The position numbers and the translations under genes were made by a program. The notes beneath the pieces are model-generated. The model worked only from the letters and a program-made list of their open reading frames with translations, searched no databases and was not told the DNA's origin. Below are positions 11,252-23,140 of a stretch of DNA of 64,000 nucleotides, one piece after another (position 1 is the stretch's first letter; each line of letters opens with the position of its first letter). Origin of the DNA: Delphinus delphis (taxonomy: Eukaryota > Chordata > Mammalia > Artiodactyla > Delphinidae); NCBI RefSeq assembly GCF_949987515.2, contig NC_082694.2, positions 41,998,451 to 42,062,450 of the forward strand. The letters run 5' to 3'.

Positions 11252-12820
11252 AAGGATTTCCCTTCTTTAGTTCAACATTCCTAATTTTGTAGGAATAGAA
11301 ATTTGCTAAGTATTTTCTGTCGTATTGTATGTATGCATTTTCTACTCCAACTTTTTATTATTAGCTTCTTTAATTGTATTCCTTTGACTCCATCTGTCTT
11401 TTCCATTCTGTTGGCTAATCATTTATTTTACAGTGTTATTATTTTACCGAATTTTACTTTAAACTTCATATGGGCCCTACTGACATCATTCATTGAGAGC
11501 TAAGTTCTTGCATATCACCAGTCTAATGTTCTAATAATTAACCTATTATAACAAGTCATTTTATAAGTTACAAGACATTCAAAACTAAGCAACATGGAAA
11601 GTACAATATAAAATTAGTGGCTCAGGGTATTTGACTGTTTTTAGATGTAATGTTTTCAGAACGTTGTTAAAAACTTCACAGAACTCAAGGAGCAAGGACA
11701 ATACACACACACACACAACACACACACACACACGTGTGCAGGGGTGCACATGCTGTGCATGTATATATACTTGATTATTTTTATTATAAAATCTGTCTGA
11801 TCAGTTCAGATTTTTTCTCATTCCTCAACTTCTGTAATACTCATTTGAGTAATAATTTGAGTAACTCATTTGAGTAATAATACTCATTACTGCTTTTTTA
11901 AGCTTAGAGAGAATTTTTAAAGAGAATTTCCCTACTTTTCACCTTTATATAGTCTATACAGTCCAGTAATCTGCATTTGGAGACAAAAGAATTGGCTTGA
12001 GCATAAGTGGACACATATGTTTTAATGAGAACTACATGAATTTTATTGTACATTTGTGTAAGAATATTCAAAGAAGAGGGATTAATGTTGAAAATGGATC
12101 TATCTTACACAGTAAAGAACTTCTGGAAAAGTTTAATCAGTCCGGCTCCATGTTCCACGTCACTCTTTTTCCTTACTAGTTTGTGTTCCTTACTAGTTTG
12201 CTTCTTATTTTTAGAATCTTTGTTCTGATTTTTTTCACATAGTTTCTTGTTTTTGCTCTTTTCATTTTATTTAATTAAAATTAATTTCAGATAACTTTTC
12301 TTTTTAATCGATTTCCATTCAAATATGCTTCTGTCAAGAAGCTCCACAAAATATAGGCTGTTAAACCAAATAATGATATTTCTTTGTTGACTCTGTATCT
12401 TTCTCTAACTTGAGTGTTCCATCCTGTATCAATTTTTTCTGCCTTTGTCAGTGTTCTCTTCCACTCTACCATGATGAAGTTTATAATTCGCTTCCTGTGG
12501 TAGAGAAATAATGAATAACTTCCTGAGTGAGATCCAAGTTGAAACAGCTTTTTCCATTACACAGCAACATGATCCCATTTTTTGCAACTCTTGATAATAA
12601 TATCTCCATTGAGAGCCAGGTCAGTGTTGTTTAGCCATTTATCTACAACACCATATAGGTTTATTGGTTTGACTTATTAATAGTTATGAGATTTATTATG
12701 ACCCCACATTGTTGATTTTTCTTTTCTTTGTTTCATTAATTATCCTCCTTTTAAGGCAAATACAGATAAAAATTTTATACATAAAATTTTAATTTTCCTT
12801 TTGTATTACTTTGTAAAATC
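11252..12820. other. Unassigned sequence with simple repeats
   Basis: Contains an interrupted (CA)n tract at about 11702-11733 and a local direct repeat of 'actcatttgagtaataat' at about 11839-11890. A short duplication of 'tccttactagtttg' lies at about 12169-12201. No gene is recognisable. Frames near 11997-12228 are short and unsupported. Confidence 0.5.
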
Positions 12821-13560
12821 AGCTTTATTGAGGTTTTATTTACATACAGTGAAATTTACCAATTTTGAATACATAACTCAGTGAGTTTTGATGAATATAT
12901 GTAGCTGTGTATCCACCACCACAGTCATGATATTGGACATATCCATCACCCCCAAAATGTCTCTCCTACTCTTTGGAAGTCAGTTTCTTGCATTCATCCT
13001 GTGGTCCTGGCCCCCAGCAACTACTGATCTTTCTTTCACTAGAATTTTGCCTTTTTTTAGAATTTTGTATCAGTGAAATCATACAGTGTGTGCTCTTTTG
13101 TGTCTATCTTCTTTCAGTTAGCACAGTGCTTTTAAATTGCATTCATGTTATTGTATGAATCAGTAGGTTTTTCCATGTTATTGCTGAGTAGTATTCCACT
13201 GTGTAGATATACCATAATATAATATAATCCATTTAACTTTTGATGATTTTTTTTGTTCTTTCCAATTTTGTGATTATGAATAAAGTTGCTGGAAACATTT
13301 GCATACAGGCTTTTTGTGTGAACCTAAGTTTTAATTTCTCTTGGATAAATATCTAGTAGTGGGATTGCATGGTCACATGGTACACATATGTTCAGTTTTA
13401 TAAAAAGCTATTAGACTGTTTTCCAGAGTTACTTTGGTATTTTGCATTCCCACTAGCAATATATGAGAGTGCCAGCTATGTGTCGTCCTTACCAACACTT
13501 GGTGTTGTTAGCCATTTTAGTTTTAGCCGTTGTGGTGAATGAGTGAGTATATATTTCTTT
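12821..13560 (-). mobile_element. L1M 3' end, antisense
   Basis: The plus strand is the complement of an old L1M 3' region. It has a 'tttattgaggttttatttaca' start (12831), 'catatccatcacccccaaaa' (12938), 'gctgagtagtattccactgt' (13184), 'ctagtagtgggattgcatgg' (13352) and 'accaacacttggtgttgtta' (13491). These are 3'UTR and terminal ORF2 landmarks in the right order. The coding part is broken by stops in all frames. Confidence 0.85.
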
Positions 13561-16460
13561 TCAACATTTTTTCTATTGCAATAATTCACTTCTGTTTTAC
13601 CAACTTTATTACTACATCTATTGTATTATCCTTTTATGTTTTCACATGTTATGATCTTTATAACCTTGTTCTTTTGAATGCAGTAAACATGTTTTCATTT
13701 CTTGCTTTCTTTTAGTGCTTGATAAAGGGAACTAAAATTCAAATACGAACATATATGTAGACCACAGTCTTGAGTGAGCACGTTGATAGTTGATTTTGCC
13801 TTTATTTTCTGAGAACTAGAAATATAATATTTGAAGAAGGTTACATCTGACCTAGTTTTATTGGTGTCCATTTACTATCATAGAAATTACAAATAGGATT
13901 GCATAGTTCAAAAATAATGACAACCTGATTTTTTAGCAACTAGATTTTTAAGTAAATTTTCACATACCTTCAACAACTGAAGGATCACAATAAAAATCAG
14001 CCCTGTCGTTTCCTAAAATGGCTCTGTTTTTATTCTTTGCCTCATTAGATAGCTTAGAGAACAGTGTACCATTGTCCATTTTAGAAGCCACTTTTATTTT
14101 ACCTAGTATCTACTTACATTTGTCAGAATTGGTGATTTTTTTAACCTTTTTTTCTTTTCTTTTCTTTTTTTTTGTAACAGTAACTGTTCTCAGATCTCTG
14201 GCTTTGTTCCCTGGTTGTTAAAAAGACATGTCACTTTGTTAAAATCCTTCTTTAAAAATCCAGTGTAAATGAGAATCATCATCATCTCTTTTGCCCTATT
14301 CTTTTCCATCTGAGAGTGTTTCATTTCAATATATGCTGGGACGCTGATTTTTCTCACTAAGGCTCAGTTACTACTTCAGAATAATTACTTGGCTAAGTAA
14401 GATTTTTTCACCAAAGAGTTATATATAATCAAAACTGAATGCTAATGAGTTGCATAGTTTTAAGTTCTCTTTTAACAAAGAACCATACCTTATGAGTCAA
14501 CCCTTATTTCAGAAAATGGTTATAAGATGCGCTTTAAACTTTGGTTAATGTGTATTCATTGTCTTGTGAATGATTTTGTTGAGTTCTGTGCTTGAAGACA
14601 AATCAGATTTCTATACAAACTTCTCAGTTTCGTTAGATCGTAAATATAAACAATATGATACTACAGAGTGAAATGTAGTTGATACTGAAATCGTGAATTA
14701 ATCCAACTTCTTGGGAAATTCACTTTTAGTTCATTGAAGGATTTTCTTTTGAATTGGAGTTATTTTTTCATGTCGTGTCTTCTCATAAAAACATATATTT
14801 GGTACCTTTGATTTTAAATCTGGTATTATTTTAGTGAATAAAAACTTTGAGGTTATTTGCAGATAATCGATTGAATAATGAAGCTAGAGAATTGTGTATA
14901 TTTTTGGTAATCTTTTACCAACAGATTTGAAAATCAGTCTCATTTTCCCGTTTCTATGTTCAGTTAATAATATTGACTCAGACTGTTAAATTTTACCTTA
15001 GAAATACTGTTAAAGTACAGAGACTAGAATCTTTTCTGATATTTAGAAGAAAAAAGTTGAATGATAAAACAAGTTAATATCAGAAACAATTCAAAATTAC
15101 TTTTACAGAGTTCACTGTAGTAACAATAGAATTATGCTTGGTATTCGACAATTATGAAGATCGAAGATAAAGGAACACACTTTACAAAGTTTTTTTTAAG
15201 TGTTAGTATGAAAATTCAGTGGTCGTTTCTTAGTGTTCTATATTCTGCAAACCTCTGGGTTTTGTGGGGGAACTAGTTGGCTTAAATATTGACTTAAACA
15301 TTTCCTGAAACCTGAGATTTATTTATTCCTTTATTAGCTCCTTTGTGTTCTGGTTTGGGGTTGATTGAAATTATTCCTAGTACCTGTTCTTAGTGTTTCT
15401 AACAAATGACCAAATGTGCGTATCTTTACACTGGATTTATTTTTAGTTTTCCAGAAAGTAAGACTGTGTTTTCTAAGGACCATGCGTTGTAGCTTTTTCT
15501 GGTGTCACAATCTCAGCAACCAGGGGTAATTCTGAGTATTTGAGTGCCCTCAAATCCCCGAAGAATTCTTGTATCTTACTCTTCTATAGTAGGTATCTTC
15601 TTAGTCCAGCCTAAATCCTCCCTGGCAATTTGCATCACAGGAACCCCACATCTGTTGTATAGTAGAGTTGAATTCAAGGGAATTAAGCGCTCCACTTAGG
15701 GCTGTTGCTCTCATTCATGCTACACAGAGGGAGGGCATTCTTGCCTTCTCCCTAACCCCAACCCCATTGCCTGGCCTGGAGAGCTATTATTAATAGTGTG
15801 TGATCCAGAAAAGTGATTAACTATTTTAATACACTGTGCTTTTTAAATGTGATTCTTGTAAACTAGAACATTATGGTATCATCCAATTTTAAATATGTCT
15901 TTCTGTGGGAATTTTAATAGATGTGCTGTCTGATGATTTTTGAAACTTATTTTGAGATTATCTCTTATTTTAAGGAAAGGAAGTCGATGAGAGAATCTTA
16001 ATTTACTTCTCTTACTGAATGCAGATAAGCAGATATTTTGCTTAGTTATTTGCCATGTTCTACTCTGGATTACTTCATCATTGTCCTTGTGAAAAGTTTA
16101 TAGCTTATTTATTGCTTCCAAATTATGTGTGTCAGAATTGATTTTAAAAAGTTTTTAGAATAATTTCGTTGAGTTAATTGCTTTCATGCTTTCTAAGAAG
16201 TTAGAAAAATATATAAGAAAAAGTCCCATGTAAGATACAATGAAAATGCAAAAGGTCTTGATGTAACATTAGCAAGAAGAAAACCTTTGGGAACTATATA
16301 ATGAAAATGGTAAAAGTTTGCTGAGCCCTAAGAGACAATTTTATCAAATGAAGTTGAAAATATATTAAAAGATATTTATTCTTCCTGTATTAATTCATAG
16401 AATTAATATCATTTAACCAAAAATTACAGTTTTTCTGTTTTTAAAATTTGCCACTGTAAA
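13561..16460. other. Unassigned AT-rich sequence
   Basis: No gene, RNA or repeat family recognised across 2.9 kb. Open frames are all under about 70 codons. Strongly diverged LINE material could be present below my recognition threshold. Confidence 0.4.
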
Positions 16461-17130
16461 TCTAGTGTTCATTTCTCAGAATGAACAGGGGCAAAAAGAA
16501 CAATTGTCTTATAAGTTATAAAGCTACAATACTCAAGACAGTGTCATTCTGACAAAAAAACAATAGAAAAGAAGGAAAACCAAGACAGATTCAAATACAT
16601 AAGACTTTATTGAGTTGGTATCATAAATCAATGGAAATGGACTATTTAAGATGTGGCCCAGGGAGAGTTATTTAACATGTTCGGAAAAAAAGTCAGATCT
16701 AGTTTTACCTCATCGTATACCAATATAAACTCCAGATGGGGTGAAAAGAAATGTTAAATAAAAATGAGATCTCTGGTAACTGTAAAAACTAGAGTTGGCT
16801 ATCTGATTTAGTAATGATGAATAGTTTAAGCATATAAAATAATGGAAAAAATCACAAAGGGAAAATCCAAAGATTTGACTACATAAAAATTTAATAATTT
16901 CTGAATGACAACAAAAATCTGAAAAATCTACTAGCAGCAATTATTTCAAAAATTTTGTATCTTATGGTCAAAGAACTCATAGAAGTTAATATATAAAATA
17001 CTAAAAAAAAGTGGACCAAGTACAGGTTTTAGGTGAGGCACAAAAGAAGATTTTTTTTAACATATTAAAAAAAGTTCAGCTTAATTTGAAATCAAAGATA
17101 CATACCCATAAACATACCACTTAGAATTAG
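16461..17130 (+). mobile_element. Old L1M ORF2 fragment, sense
   Basis: Degenerate but ordered ORF2 landmarks are visible: 'gttataaagctacaatactcaagacagtg' (16515 onward), an 'aaactccagatggggtg' region (about 16727) and a 'tttgactacataaaaattt' region (16875). They correspond to the C-terminal third of ORF2. Many frameshifts and stops are present. Confidence 0.65.
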
Positions 17131-17219
17131 CCAACGTTTTTGGTATTTTGGCGAGAATTTGGTGAATATTTTTGCAATTTTTGTGATCTATCATACCTCC
17201 ATATGTTCACTGACTGATC

Positions 17220-17890
17220 TGTTCACTTATTCATCCATATACTTACCTTTATATATAACTGTCTATCCTTTTAGCCATCCATTCACTCATACATAAATGT
17301 GACATACTGTGATTATATTTTTTTTCCTAGAAGGGATCATAGTGCACATATTGCTTTTAGTTTTTTCCATTTAATATATTTTAAATTTCTTCCCATGTTA
17401 TTATATATTCTTCTTCTACAACATATTAAAACTTTGCATAATATTACAGTGTGTGGCTGTACCATGGCTTATTTAACGAAGCCTTCTTACTGGGCATTTA
17501 GGTTGTTAACTGTTTTCCAACAGTGACATGCTGAACGTTATTGCACAGCTCAGATTATTTTCTAAGGACAAATTTTGAAAGATTTGCTGTGTGCAAATAT
17601 TTCAGGCTTTTGTTGCATGTTGCCAAACCGTTCCTCAGAAAGACTTCACCTTTTACCTTTCCACCAGCAGTGTATCAAAAGTAATTATTCTTGAATTACT
17701 GCAAGCACTGGCTAATATAGTTAACATTTTATGTCAGTTAAAAAGATTGGTAATATTATTCTTTTACTTTGCACTTTTTGATTACTAAAGTGATAAACCT
17801 TTTTTTCTGTGTTTTATGGCCACTCTTTTGTGAATTTCCTAATCTCATTTTCTATTGATATATTCATCTTCTCAGTATTGATTTTTAAAA
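17220..17890 (-). mobile_element. Old L1M 3' region, antisense
   Basis: The plus strand contains complements of the L1M 3' end: 'gtaccatggcttatttaacg' (17459), 'tgggcatttaggttgttaac' (17492), 'tttccaccagcagtgtatca' (17659) and 'ttgattactaaagtgataa' (17778). The orientation opposes the L1M fragment just upstream. Confidence 0.75.
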
Positions 17891-18639
17891 GTTATATTTG
17901 TATTTAGGATAAATATACCTGGGAATTATGTAGGATTTTTAATATGGATAAATTAAAAAAATTTTTAATTAGCCAGTTTTTTCTCGTATGGTTTCCTCTT
18001 TCAGTAACATGATTATGAACACTCCTACCAGATACCAGGATTATATTAACAAAAATGAGAGAATATTTTGATTCATCTATTCCATTTTCCTCCAGGTTTA
18101 CAGTTGAATTTTTCATTATGGAAAGCATGATCAATGGAACTTTTTAGTGTAGCCCCTTAGAGAAAAACTCAGGACCACCTGGTTTTTAATTAAAACGAAT
18201 TCTATGAAAGGATTATATTGTGACTGTGACTTTCCAGTGACAGTGACTTCCTTCTTAGTACTAAAAATTGGGCTCATCAGAAGGACTGAATTGTGTTACA
18301 ATTTTATGGAAGTTAGACATAATTACTTTTAACGTTAATGTTTTTGTATACAGAGATTAAATTATTCTGATTTGAGTAAGTATCAATATACTCTGTTAGC
18401 AACTCCTCTGAGTTTTTGTTTTGGGAGGAAATTTTGTTCCTGAACATTTATATTTAGAAGGTCAGATTAATCTAGAAGATACTGCTTTAATTTTAGAGGA
18501 TCAGATCTACATTGATTAGATGAGAAAATCTCAGGAGCTGAAGGAAGAAAGGGGAGCTATGCAACAGTTACTAGATAAGTATGAAGGCATATGATAACTG
18601 CTGTGAATTGAAAGGTCTTATATGGGTTTCTGGACCCAA
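17891..18639. other. Unassigned sequence
   Basis: No recognisable feature. Short frames only. Confidence 0.4.
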
Positions 18640-19768
18640 TTCCAGTGTGTGTGTGTGTGTTGGCGGGGGTGGTGGGGGGGTGGTAGTTCCCACACAACAC
18701 CTAGCAATTCTCAAACCCCAGTATGGTGCCTGAGAATTCAAATTAATTCTGACCCTCTACCCAGATATAGAGTTAGATTCCACAGGTTGAGGGCTCAGTC
18801 CTACAAGACTTTGCCCTGTGCCCCGCCCCCTCCCCCCCAGTTCAGATGCCAGAGGCAAGCATGCTGTTGCCTGTGCTTCTGACCCATTGCCTATAAATTG
18901 GAGATTCCGGTGATCCTCTCCAATCAGGATGCCAATCACAAGTCCAGGCTGCTACCTATACTTCCGACCCACTGGCTATAAATAAGGTTCCCACAGAACT
19001 CCTCCTTGGGTTCAATTAATTTGCTAGAGTGGCTCACAGAACTCAGAGAAACATTTTACTTACCAGATCACTGGTTTATTTATAAAAGGTTATAACCCAA
19101 GAACAGTTAGATGGAAAGGAAGCATAGGGCAAGGGATGGGGAAAGGGAATGGAGCTTCCATGCCCTCTCCAGGCTTGCCATTCTCCCCAGATCTCAACTC
19201 AGAAGCTCTTTTTTTTTTTTTTTTTTTCCTTTTGCGGTACGCGGGCCTCTCACTGTTGTGGCCTCTCCCATTGCGGAGCACAGGCTCCGGATGCGCAGGC
19301 TCAGCGGCCGTGGCTCACGGGCCTAGCCACTCCGTGGCATGTGGGATCTTCCCAGACCGGGGCACGAACCCGTATCCCCTGCATCGGCAGGCGGACTCTC
19401 AACCACTGTGCCACCAGGGAAGCCCCTCAGAAGCTCTTTGAACCCCACCTTTTGGGATTTTTTTTGAGGCTTCATTATGTAGCCATGATTGTTTAAATCA
19501 TTGGCCTTTGGTGATGGATTCAGCCTCCAGCCCTTCTTCCCTTGGGAGGTCAAGGGGATGAGACTGAAAATTCCAAGCTTTTAATCACATGGTTGGTTCC
19601 TCTGGTAATCAGCCCCCATCTTTAGGTGATCTGTCAACATTCCAAAAGTCACCCCATTAACATAACAATATACCTTTATCACCCTCCTCACTTAAAACAT
19701 ACTAAGAGTTTTAGGAGCTCAGAAAAGGGATGAAGACCAAATACACATTTATTACAAATCACAATATC
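18640..19768 (-). mobile_element. ERV-type LTR, antisense, interrupted by a SINE
   Basis: On the minus strand this reads as a mammalian retroviral LTR of a type I recognise but cannot name securely. It starts with TG at about 19768 and has the 'gtgattaaaagcttggaatt' and 'ggccaatgatttaaacaatc' U3 blocks. Overlapping TATA and AATAAA signals lie around 19076-19090. A 'ctgtgagccactctagcaaa' block follows, and it ends in a CA/G-rich tract near 18640. No internal viral genes flank it, so it is probably a solo LTR. A CHR SINE (19213-19425) sits within it. Confidence 0.65.
19198..19439 (-). mobile_element. CHR-1-type SINE inside the LTR
   Basis: Antisense CHR SINE with a T-run tail at 19209-19227 and the complement of the head at about 19410-19425. 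The target duplication ctcagaagctcttt is present at 19198-19211 and 19426-19439. Its sequence is nearly identical to the copy at 11031-11235. It must be younger than the LTR it splits. Confidence 0.95.
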
Positions 19769-19944
19769 ACAAAAGGTGACTCCTGTTATTAGGGAACTTA
19801 CAATGCAAAGTTATCATAATAGGCTGGTGGGGAGGCATACCAGGATGCCTGAATTGGCTTTTTCTAAACTACACACCTCTCTCAACTCTATTTTGCTGAT
19901 ATTATTAATCTCCTGTGTGTTTGCGTTTAAAAGAGTGTATCAGT

Positions 19945-20112
19945 GCACTGAAACAGTGCATTTTAATCACCTGGATCCTTTTCAAAGTGCAGATTTTGAT
20001 TCAGTAGATTTTGTCTGGGACCTGAGTTTCTGCATTTTCATCAAGTCCCCAGGTGAAATCGGTGTGCTGGTTAAGTCTCCTGTCTGAGTAGCAAAGTTTG
20101 AGAAATCTTGTA
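19945..20112. mobile_element. MER5-like hAT-Charlie relic
   Basis: Landmarks of a short non-autonomous hAT-Charlie element are visible: 'taatcacctggatcc' (19966), 'gattcagtagattttgtctg' (19998), 'tttctgcattttcatcaagt' (20027), 'ccaggtgaaatcggtgtgct' and a terminal 'aaagtttgagaaatc'. It is a diverged relative of the clearer copy at 47035. The left terminal repeat is degraded. Confidence 0.65.
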
Positions 20113-20364
20113 TCGACACCTCTAGTTCTCCATAAATAAAGTAATAGGTTAAACCCATGAAATAGTTAAATTACAGTACAGTAAAATGGTTAAACACTTT
20201 CTGAGGATCAAGTGAAGTCCACTGTCTGGACTTTAAAAGATCATGATAATATCTTGTAGATTGGGTTATGGGAGCTGGTTCCAGGCGAAACAGGTGGGAT
20301 GGGACAGATGTAGTGCGGCCTGTTCTTATCCCCCTCCTCTAGGAATAATGTCTTTTTCTTTTTT

Positions 20365-20500
20365 CCTTTCAACCTTACTGAGATACAGTTTACGTAAAAT
20401 GCACATAACCGCTTCTTGAGGCTTACGTGGTTGTAAATCCCCAGCATTCAGTGTTAAGAAATTGATAACCATCATTAATAAGTAAACATACTGAGCCACT
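20365..20500 (-). mobile_element. Possible L1M 3'UTR scrap, antisense
   Basis: The phrase 'cttactgagatacagtttac' followed by 'aaaatgcacataacc' resembles the complement of a terminal L1M 3'UTR. The match fades after about 130 bp. Low-confidence assignment. Confidence 0.35.
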
Positions 20501-22290
20501 ATCAATCATATGGAACTCTGCACTTTTTTCTCATTTCTCCTACTGATCCCCTTCCCCTGGTGGGAGTTAGCAAGAAACAGGACTGTGCATCTCTAAGAAC
20601 CCCTTTTGTCAGTTTCCTCTTTGAGAAGGAAAGGAGTATAAAGTTAGCACTGAGCTTTTCTGGAACTGTTGTCATGGGGTTGGCAATGCAGCACATTGAG
20701 GAGAACCTGGCGAGTCAGGTCAGGATTTATGTTGCAAGACAAGGGGTAAGCAGAAGGATGCCAGGAGCCAGAGCTGGGGTGGGGGAGTGGATTTCCCAAC
20801 AGATGGACAAGGCCCACAAAGGTGAGAGCCACCCCAAAGCTGCATGAGGTAAACTGAAGGCAAATTTGGACCTTAAACACTGACCTAATTCATGGTGTGT
20901 GTATGTGTGTGAGTTTTCCCTTGATTATAACAGTAAATCATGTTCCATGTAGAAAATGTGGAAATGCTAGAAAAATTTTTTAAAAGCCTATTATAAATCA
21001 TATCATATAATATACTAGCAATATTGCATAAGAATATATCACCTTTACCACTACATCTATCTATCGTTGCGGTTTTTAAAAAAATTATTCTCTTTTTTGG
21101 GGGGTGAGAATTTAAGGTCTTAAATGTTACGAAATGTAGGACCCTTCAAGAAGTGAAGTTAATGAAGCACATGGTAACTGTGAGTTGTCCAGATCTAGAG
21201 AGAGAAGCACAGGGCTTCAGGTTTTTGTGTTTCATCTTCTGCCAAAGTCTGTTTGGGGAGAAGTGGGGAAACACCACTTAGGGCAGTGTTTACCTGCTAG
21301 CCCAGATTTCAATAAGCTTGATCACATTTCTGCCCAGTCTGGGGACTCAGACACAGGTATGTAGTTGATATAAAATGTTAAACTCTACTTGAGTAGTATT
21401 GCGTTAGAATAGTGGTTCATATTTTTCTTTCCTTAAACTAGAAAATATCATATGGAATGCAGACAAAAGTTGACCAACATGTCTAAAAAGAACAGATGTT
21501 CCTAACCATTACTTTGAACATTTATTCTCCTAGAATATTAGCTGCAGAGGTAATATAATCCTGGATATTTTTGTCATGTTTGGATTTTTTTGGCTGTCCA
21601 TGAAAATGAATTGTTGCTGTTATTTATGATCATTGATGTTAAAGGAAAACACTGTTTTATAAACCTTGAAGCTTTTCTTATGTTTTATACTTTATAACTA
21701 AAATTTGTGAAAGTCCCAGATTAGCTTAATGGTCAAACTGTTAAAGTATGACTCCACGGGATGCCTGGCCTCTTACAAAGATATTTAGTGCTAAATTTAT
21801 AAGTTTCTCTTTTGTGAAACACCAAAATGGTCATTTTCAAGTGAGAAACCTTTCTAATCTCAATTTTGCTATCTGAGAATCACTTAAGTGTTGCCCAGTT
21901 CAAGGGTGTACATTATATTCAATCCCATGTAACATAATTCACACTCTTTTTCTAATACTAGAGTGTCTGTTCTTTTCTTCGAAAAAATTTTACACAATAT
22001 AGCTGATGACATACAGCTCCCAGTGCAAACCTTACCACTGATGAGGGATTACTGGAGAGATTTTTGGAATGTGAGCTCTCAGAGGGCAGCTGGAAAGATG
22101 GATGTGCCTTCTTAGTTCCTTTGGTTTCCTAGGAAGTTGGTGTGTAGGGTGGAGATTCACCATGCCTGTCTACTTCAGAGAAATGTTCATAATACATCTT
22201 TCATTTCTCAAGACATTACTCCTGTGCTTAGATAAATGGAGTTTTTCCTGTGCCAGTGGGAGTTCACCATACTTACTTAGATAATGCACA
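20501..22290. other. Unassigned sequence
   Basis: No family or gene recognised. A 95-codon frame at 20560-20847 and an overlapping minus-strand frame have no recognisable domain. Confidence 0.4.
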
Positions 22291-22294
22291 GATT

Positions 22295-22346
<52 letters not shown>

Positions 22347-22349
22347 TCG
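22291..22349. repeat. (TTTC)n tetranucleotide microsatellite
   Basis: About 14 uninterrupted TTTC units. One strand is pure pyrimidine, so the tract has triplex potential. Apparent frames through it (Phe-Leu-Ser or Lys-Glu-Arg repeats) are artefacts. The high purity suggests a polymorphic locus. Confidence 0.97.
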
Positions 22350-22460
22350 AACACAGCGATCCTCATTCATTTATTGTCTGTGGCTGCTTTTGAACTAAAA
22401 AGGCAGAGTTTTGTAGTTGAGATAGAGACCACATGGACTGTAAAGCCTAAAATACCCACT
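22350..22460. mobile_element. hAT-Charlie relic (partial)
   Basis: The run 'tcattcatttattgtctgtg', 'gctgcttttgaactaaaaag', 'gcagagttttgtagttgaga' and 'agagaccacatggactgtaaagcc' matches the internal part of a non-autonomous Charlie element. The element at 49616-49841 is a homologous copy in the same orientation. Terminal repeats are missing here. Confidence 0.65.
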
Positions 22461-23140
22461 CCTGCTACCGAAGGATGGTGTAGAGGACCTATTATTGGGC
22501 CATCCACTCCTTCACCTATTCAGCCAGTATTCATCCAGCAAATATTTGGGGGATTCATTATATGAGCCAATGGAAGGAGAAGAGAATCTTGACTGCCCTT
22601 CTGCTAATATGCTGACGAGATACCCTGAACCACACTTCAGGTGAAAACATTTAAATTTAGAGGTAAAATAAAACTTTAAAATTATATTGCAAGCTAGCAA
22701 GACAATGCAGTCTCCTCAGAATCCAAAAATAATGTGATGGTGGGAATCCAGAAAGACACACTAATACTAACACTGATCTTTGCCTAGGAGGCCTTTGCAC
22801 CACCTTTGGTGATCTTGACCTTTGGTTTGGATGTCTCTGCAAGGTGCACGGGACTTGAAACAAATCTACTGCCGACATAAGGCAGGAGGGCTTTTGGGAG
22901 CCTGTTACATGACTCTTGTAAGCTAAAGTGCTACACTTTCAGTTTAAGAGTGAATTAGGAATAAACTTTCATAAACAGGAGGAATTTTCTACACAAACTT
23001 TGGTGATAGGTGGCAGGGCATCTCTGAGACTTTGTAGCACAAGCTGGCCTTGTTTGGACCTTGTTTGGTGAATTAATGTATCCTCTGTGGAAAAACAAAA
23101 AACAAAACAAACAAATAGGAAAACCACATGCAAAGAATTT
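22461..23140. other. Unassigned sequence
   Basis: No repeat family or coding feature recognised. Confidence 0.4.

Noticed and set aside
22170..22565. Frames with Phe-Leu-Ser or Lys-Glu-Arg repeats
   Set aside because: Produced by the TTTC microsatellite, with no coding support.
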